From the NCBI RefSeq assembly GCF_902150065.1, contig NC_043986.1, positions 12,113,890-12,177,889 of the forward strand: DNA of 64,000 nucleotides. The letters run 5' to 3'. The notes under the pieces are model-generated. The model searched no databases and was not told the origin of the DNA. It worked only from the letters and a program-made list of their open reading frames with translations. Below are positions 60,230 through 64,000 of the stretch, in pieces. The position numbers were made by a program, and so were the translations under genes. The stretch comes from Myripristis murdjan (taxonomy: Eukaryota; Chordata; Actinopteri; Holocentriformes; Holocentridae). How positions within the stretch are numbered: the first letter of the stretch is position 1; each line of letters starts with the position of its first letter.

Positions 60230-62093
60230 TAGATAACTGCATTTAACTGCATTTAACTAAAACTGATGTCATTTTGTCACAAGAGAACTGTTTGTTTGTT
60301 TATTGGGGACCCAGTTTTTTTTTTTTTTTTTTTTTTTTTAATTCATTCTCTTAATTTAATTTTTGGCTGCTTTGGCTACAGTTTGATGATGTACAAGTAC
60401 CAGCGTGTTGAACTAATATATACGTTATTTATTCAGTGAATATTTGTATTATGATGCTGATGTTGCTGTTTTATAGTCTAATGCTATTTACCTTCTGCTG
60501 ATTGGGCCTTAATGGACCGAGGAGTGTAAAACTTTCTTTTATAGTAGCTGTTTGTATGTTTTTTTTTTTTTATGTAAGAACATGTAATAACACTGTTATG
60601 AAACTGATTTATGAATGTGGACTTATCTTAGAAGTAGTATTTGTTTTGGTAGCTGCCAGATAGTCGTGGTAGTTTGTACTTTTGTTTTGTGATAAAAGAA
60701 CTGGGGTTTCACTGCTTTGCTCTGTTTCTCTGCCAGGCTGCCCAGAGGAAACTTCGCCAAGCGAGCACCAATGTCAAACACTGGAATGTACAGATGAACC
60801 GGCTGATGCGTCCAATTGGACCGGGCGGTACGTGTCCCCCTCCATCTGGTTCGTGATACCAGGAGAGCTGGAATAAACTTTTTGGGACAGTTATCTGAAA
60901 TAAACTTCTGGATTTAGAGAGAGAGGAAGTCACTGTATTTGACATGCTGACCAGTGAGCGTGATGTAATGTTCATCTCTGTTTTATGGTGCCGTCAGCAG
61001 TGTTGCATTTGAACTGAAACCACTTTAAAAGACAAGTTGTCCACACTTGTGTCGCTGAGAGCAATTATGCACCACTGTTTCCTAAAGCTAGAGACTGGAG
61101 CGCCAACCCTTGAATCTGTGATGCCAGTGGTTTAGAGATAAATCTGGCAATGGTCCATGGATAAAGGACAATGAAATGGACCCGATATTTGTTGACCCCT
61201 GAGATTTTTGTGTGAGTTCTTACACCAAAATGTGTTTTCAGCTCTGGTTCATATGTTATGTTGGCACTGCAAGAGCATAAACTTCATTTGGGGTGAGAAC
61301 TCAACTTCACATCTTGTAGCTCCACGTTCACTGTCACCGGAGCTTTGATTTTACACCCCGGTGACATCACAGGCTTTTAAAAATATCTTTTGGAAAGTGT
61401 GGGGCAAGTTCACAAACACAAACACAAATTCTTGCATTGCATAAAATCCCCCTTCAAGTAAGGTTAAGGTCACGAAACCTCACATTTGTTCCTGTGGTTT
61501 GGTTGAGATTGCACAAAGCAGCAGGTGACACAATGTGATATCACACAAATGGAGGGCTATTCTTACAATCCTCAAAAAACTACACTATTTTCACTGGAGG
61601 CAGAGATGCCAGCTTCATTTCATTCCATTTGTTTTAAATTTACTTCATCAAGGCAAAAGATTCACACCTGAATGACTGGTGTTGGGAGAACGGCAGAAAT
61701 TTGGATATATTGGTTACAGTCCTGCACTACAACATTTTTTATACACAACATCCTTGGGCATGAGGTCACTTTACTTCATGAAATGGGATCTTTTGTTCCC
61801 TATTTACTATTTCAGATTCATCTCCTGTCAAACACATCATCTTACAGCCTTACATCTGATTGCATTTGTTTGAGCGTTTTCCTTCATTTGTCTGTTTGAT
61901 GCTTGCAGAGAAGAGGCCATCGCTGGGCAGCTCCTTCTCCTCGTTCCAGATCCCAACGCAGAGAGACCCCGGACTGCGTCTCAGGATGAAATCAGAAGAG
62001 AAGGATGACGAGAGCAAAGAAAACGTTGACAGCAGTGCCGGGTGTGAGAAACGCCTCTCCCATGCCTCGAACGGAGACATGGACATCCCCTGA
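52950..62093 (+). CDS. def6: def6, differentially expressed in FDCP 6 (Rac/Cdc42 GEF, SWAP70-like)
   Basis: Guanine nucleotide exchange factor for Rac1/Cdc42 acting at PIP3-rich membrane, best known in T cells. Coding exons: 52950-53045, 54507-54647, 54750-54935, 55450-55677, 55775-55921, 56634-56742, 56900-57198, 57990-58156, 59663-59861, 60737-60827, 61909-62093; 615 residues against 631 for human DEF6 as I recall. Residues 1-140 are the EF-hand-like N terminus ([20 protein letters not shown]). A PH domain covers about 217-312 ([20 protein letters not shown]). A long charged coiled coil, the DH-like region, spans about 315-530, followed by [20 protein letters not shown] and a short variable tail. 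[14 protein letters not shown] and [12 protein letters not shown] match DEF6 rather than SWAP70. The start ATG has a good context (GCAGACATGG). An out-of-frame ATG lies 14 bases upstream, and the exon 3 acceptor ends in GAG. The fish paralogue letter was not resolved. Confidence 0.95.
59275..59458 (+). mobile_element. tRNA-derived SINE, copy 2
   Basis: Same family as 46008-46224, opposite orientation. A box TGGCTCACCGG at 59287-59297, B box GGTTCGAAT at 59348-59356, then CCTTTCCTGTCTATCTCTAC, CAAATAAAG and an A-rich end. Target duplication AAAAGTGATTGTGATC (59259-59274) and AAAAGTGACTGTGATC (59459-59474), one mismatch. It lies in a def6 intron. Confidence 0.92.
59916..60236. repeat. GATA/ATCT-TA compound microsatellite
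   Basis: About 320 bases made almost wholly of TATATA, ATCT and, further on, the complementary GATA units. Because ATCT blocks come first and GATA blocks later, the tract can fold back on itself. It lies in the def6 intron after the ninth coding exon. The long Tyr/Ile/Ser-rich open frame across it is an artefact. Confidence 0.97.
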
Positions 62094-62749
62094 TGGCGCC
62101 GCGTGGGCTGTGTGTCTGTGACATTTTTCTGATGAGAGGGACATCAGAAAAGGGGGCGAGAGACGACGAAATAATGTGTTAACTGTGTGACAGGAACTGA
62201 GTTTACTACCATTTGTATTAGATATTTAATTCCCTCACCTCACCTCACAGACAGCAACAATTTAAAACAGGTTTTAACAAGAAACTGCATGTGTGGTATT
62301 CACTGTTAAACTAATGTTTTTATTGCAGCCTGTGCTCGGGCCTGCGCTAGTTACAAATAATACCTCAGAGTCAACAAAACAAGTCATCTCTCATTTTCAG
62401 TGCAAGGCCGTTTGTTTAAAGCCCGTAGCATCGGTAAAGGAAGCTCTGTAATATAGATAAGTAAAATATTTTATTGTGTATTTCTTTTTCCTCTCACAAA
62501 TGCCTTGACTCTTTACAATTAGGCGAAAAAGTTAAAGCACAATTTCTTCCTCTGCGTGTCTCTCCAAATCAACAGGAAAAGAGGCAGAGAGAGAAAAGCC
62601 TTCACACTTCCTGTTTCCATTGTCAGTTAACCTGCTTGTAAATACAAGACTGAGTGCCTTAACCAGAGGGTTTTTCTGTTTGAACCCCATTGTGCCAAAA
62701 ATCTACACATGCAGCACGCAAAGTAACTGTATTGTAAACCTGCCTTTGT

Positions 62750-62755
62750 AATAAA
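62750..62755 (+). promoter_or_regulatory. def6 polyadenylation signal
   Basis: AATAAA 657 bases after the def6 stop, followed within 30 bases by GT/T-rich sequence. It gives a 3' UTR of about 0.68 kb. Confidence 0.65.
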
Positions 62756-63068
62756 ATGTAATTTTCACTGCACAAGATTCAGACTTCTGTTCAAATATAG
62801 ACATTTTAATTATGAAAGATGAAATGGTTGCGCAAATTCAAACCTACCATACAGGGTTACCCCCACCCACACCACCTCCTTTTTTTCTTTTTTCTTTTCT
62901 CTCTTTTTTTTTTTTGTTTTAATATATTCAGTCTACGTCATTTCTCCACACAGTCAGTAAAGTGTGTTTCACCATCATTGGCTGGTGTGATGCCTCTCAC
63001 TGAGCGACATTAGTGAACAGAGACATCCCTTGACTGCTGGGGCAAACAACATGCAGAGTGGACCTGCA

Positions 63069-63576
63069 GGGTTATTACTGTTTTACGTTTTTCATCAGTT
63101 TTTATTTCAGTTTTTATTTTTTGTTTTCAGTTCAGTTTAGTTTGGGTTAGTTTCCATGTGGATTTGCTTGTTTCAGTTTCATTTTTTTTTTTTTAAGTTT
63201 ATTATTATTATTATTATTATCATTATTATTATTATTATTACCATTATATGGGGTTATATTTGTCAGAAAGTAGACATAAGAAATTCAGAGTAGGTATTAT
63301 AATATAAAGCCAACACTTGTTTGCCATTTAAACATCTCAGTCTCAGTAAACATCAGCACCAACGCCTCCTCATGCTTGTGTTGCAAAATGTGACCAAACT
63401 GACAAAGACTAAAACTAAAGACGGTTCCTGTACATATATTTAAAAAAATATATATTTTAATCAGTTTTGTTATTACGGAATATAATTTCAGTTAGTTTCT
63501 ATTTTTTATTTCAGTTAACTAGGATGATTTTCCACACCTAGTTTTTAGTTTTTAGTTTCAGAGAACTATAACGACC
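63069..63576. mobile_element. degenerate inverted-repeat element (AGGTTATTATAGTT type)
   Basis: The left end AGGGTTATTACTGTTTTACG and the inverted right end AAGGTCGTTATAGTTCTCTG are related, and both flanks are rich in 'agtttttagtttcag' wording, the style of a common fish non-coding repeat. An (ATT)n microsatellite at about 63200-63240 lies inside. Edges are approximate. Confidence 0.4.
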
Positions 63577-63734
63577 TTGTGCACCTGTTTTGCTCTTCTT
63601 TCTTTTTTTCTTTCTTTCTATTTTTTTCCCACATCCATTTACATTCTTGTCTATTGTATTTTTAAGAAACAGGGAAGTTGCTGTGTTGTTTTCCTACACG
63701 AGTGAGGGCTGAGCAGATGCAGTTCTGTGTCTGG

Positions 63735-63750
63735 CCAGCGGGGGGCGCTG
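63735..63750 (+). promoter_or_regulatory. CTCF-like motif
   Basis: CCAGCGGGGGGCGCTG differs from the CTCF core by one base. Plus orientation, just upstream of the CpG-rich right end of the window. Confidence 0.5.
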
Positions 63751-63754
63751 TGCT

Positions 63755-64000
63755 CCAGTGATGTGACGACGGCAGAGGGGGAGTGAAGCACGGCTAGTTA
63801 CAGGGAGCGAATAGGGGAGGTGCATTTCATTACTCTACCTATCTTTATACGATACGGCGGCGGCTGCGGCCACATTCATTGTTAATTTTTTTTTTTAATT
63901 AATTAAATAGTGCTGAGTCAGATGTCGCTAACCGCCGGCTCGCTGCTTCATGAAGGCCGGGGTCTGTGCTAGCATAGTGAAGTTAATGTTGTTAGCAGCC
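63755..64000. promoter_or_regulatory. CpG-rich region, possible promoter or first exon of the next gene
   Basis: The sequence becomes CpG-rich (gatacggcggcggctgcggcc at about 63851-63871; ctaaccgccggctcgctgc at about 63929-63947) right after an AT-rich repeat. This is how the 5' ends of larp4 and asb8 look in this window. No coding frame can be assigned and the strand is unknown. Confidence 0.35.

Overview
This is a stretch of teleost nuclear genome. The genes are vertebrate, split into many short exons with small introns, and the repeats are of fish type: tRNA-derived SINEs, a Rex1/L2-like LINE remnant, small inverted-repeat DNA elements and long GATA/CA/GA microsatellites. I see no bacterial, plasmid, viral or CRISPR features.

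Layout, left to right. (1) 1-6.03 kb: 5' end of atf7 on the minus strand, with a non-coding first exon and the start-codon exon; the rest lies beyond the left edge. (2) 6-8.25 kb: intergenic, with a CG/CA dinucleotide tract, a LINE tail and a CTCF-like motif. (3) 8.25-12.85 kb: asb8, minus. (4) 13.3-28.8 kb: larp4, minus, 16 coding exons joined into 787 residues. (5) 28.8-31.8 kb: intergenic, with an inverted-repeat element that has a minisatellite core. (6) 31.8-42.75 kb: muscle-type phosphofructokinase (pfkm), minus, 22 coding exons, 781 residues. (7) 42.8-44.75 kb: intergenic, with a decayed LINE. (8) 44.75-51.9 kb: troap (tastin), minus, 13 coding exons, 686 residues. (9) 52.9-62.77 kb: def6, plus, 11 coding exons, 615 residues, head to head with troap. 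(10) 62.8-64 kb: repeats, a CTCF-like motif and a CpG-rich stretch that may be the promoter of the next gene.

The exon models were built by hand from splice sites, phase and remembered human orthologues. For asb8, larp4, pfkm, troap and def6 the summed coding length is an exact multiple of three with one terminal stop, an internal check on the joins. The genes do not form one pathway: atf7 is a bZIP factor, asb8 a Cullin-5 substrate adaptor, larp4 a poly(A)/PABP mRNA stabiliser, pfkm the committed step of glycolysis, troap a mitotic spindle protein and def6 a Rac/Cdc42 exchange factor. As I recall, the first five have human orthologues on 12q13, whereas human DEF6 is on 6p21.

I found no new multi-gene system. 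The items most worth checking are a tandemly duplicated exon pair in troap, a GC-AG intron in pfkm, an unusual GAG 3' splice site and an overlapping upstream ATG in def6, two small transposase remnants inside introns (one IS630/Tc1-like, one BED-finger hAT), and the inverted-repeat element with a minisatellite interior.
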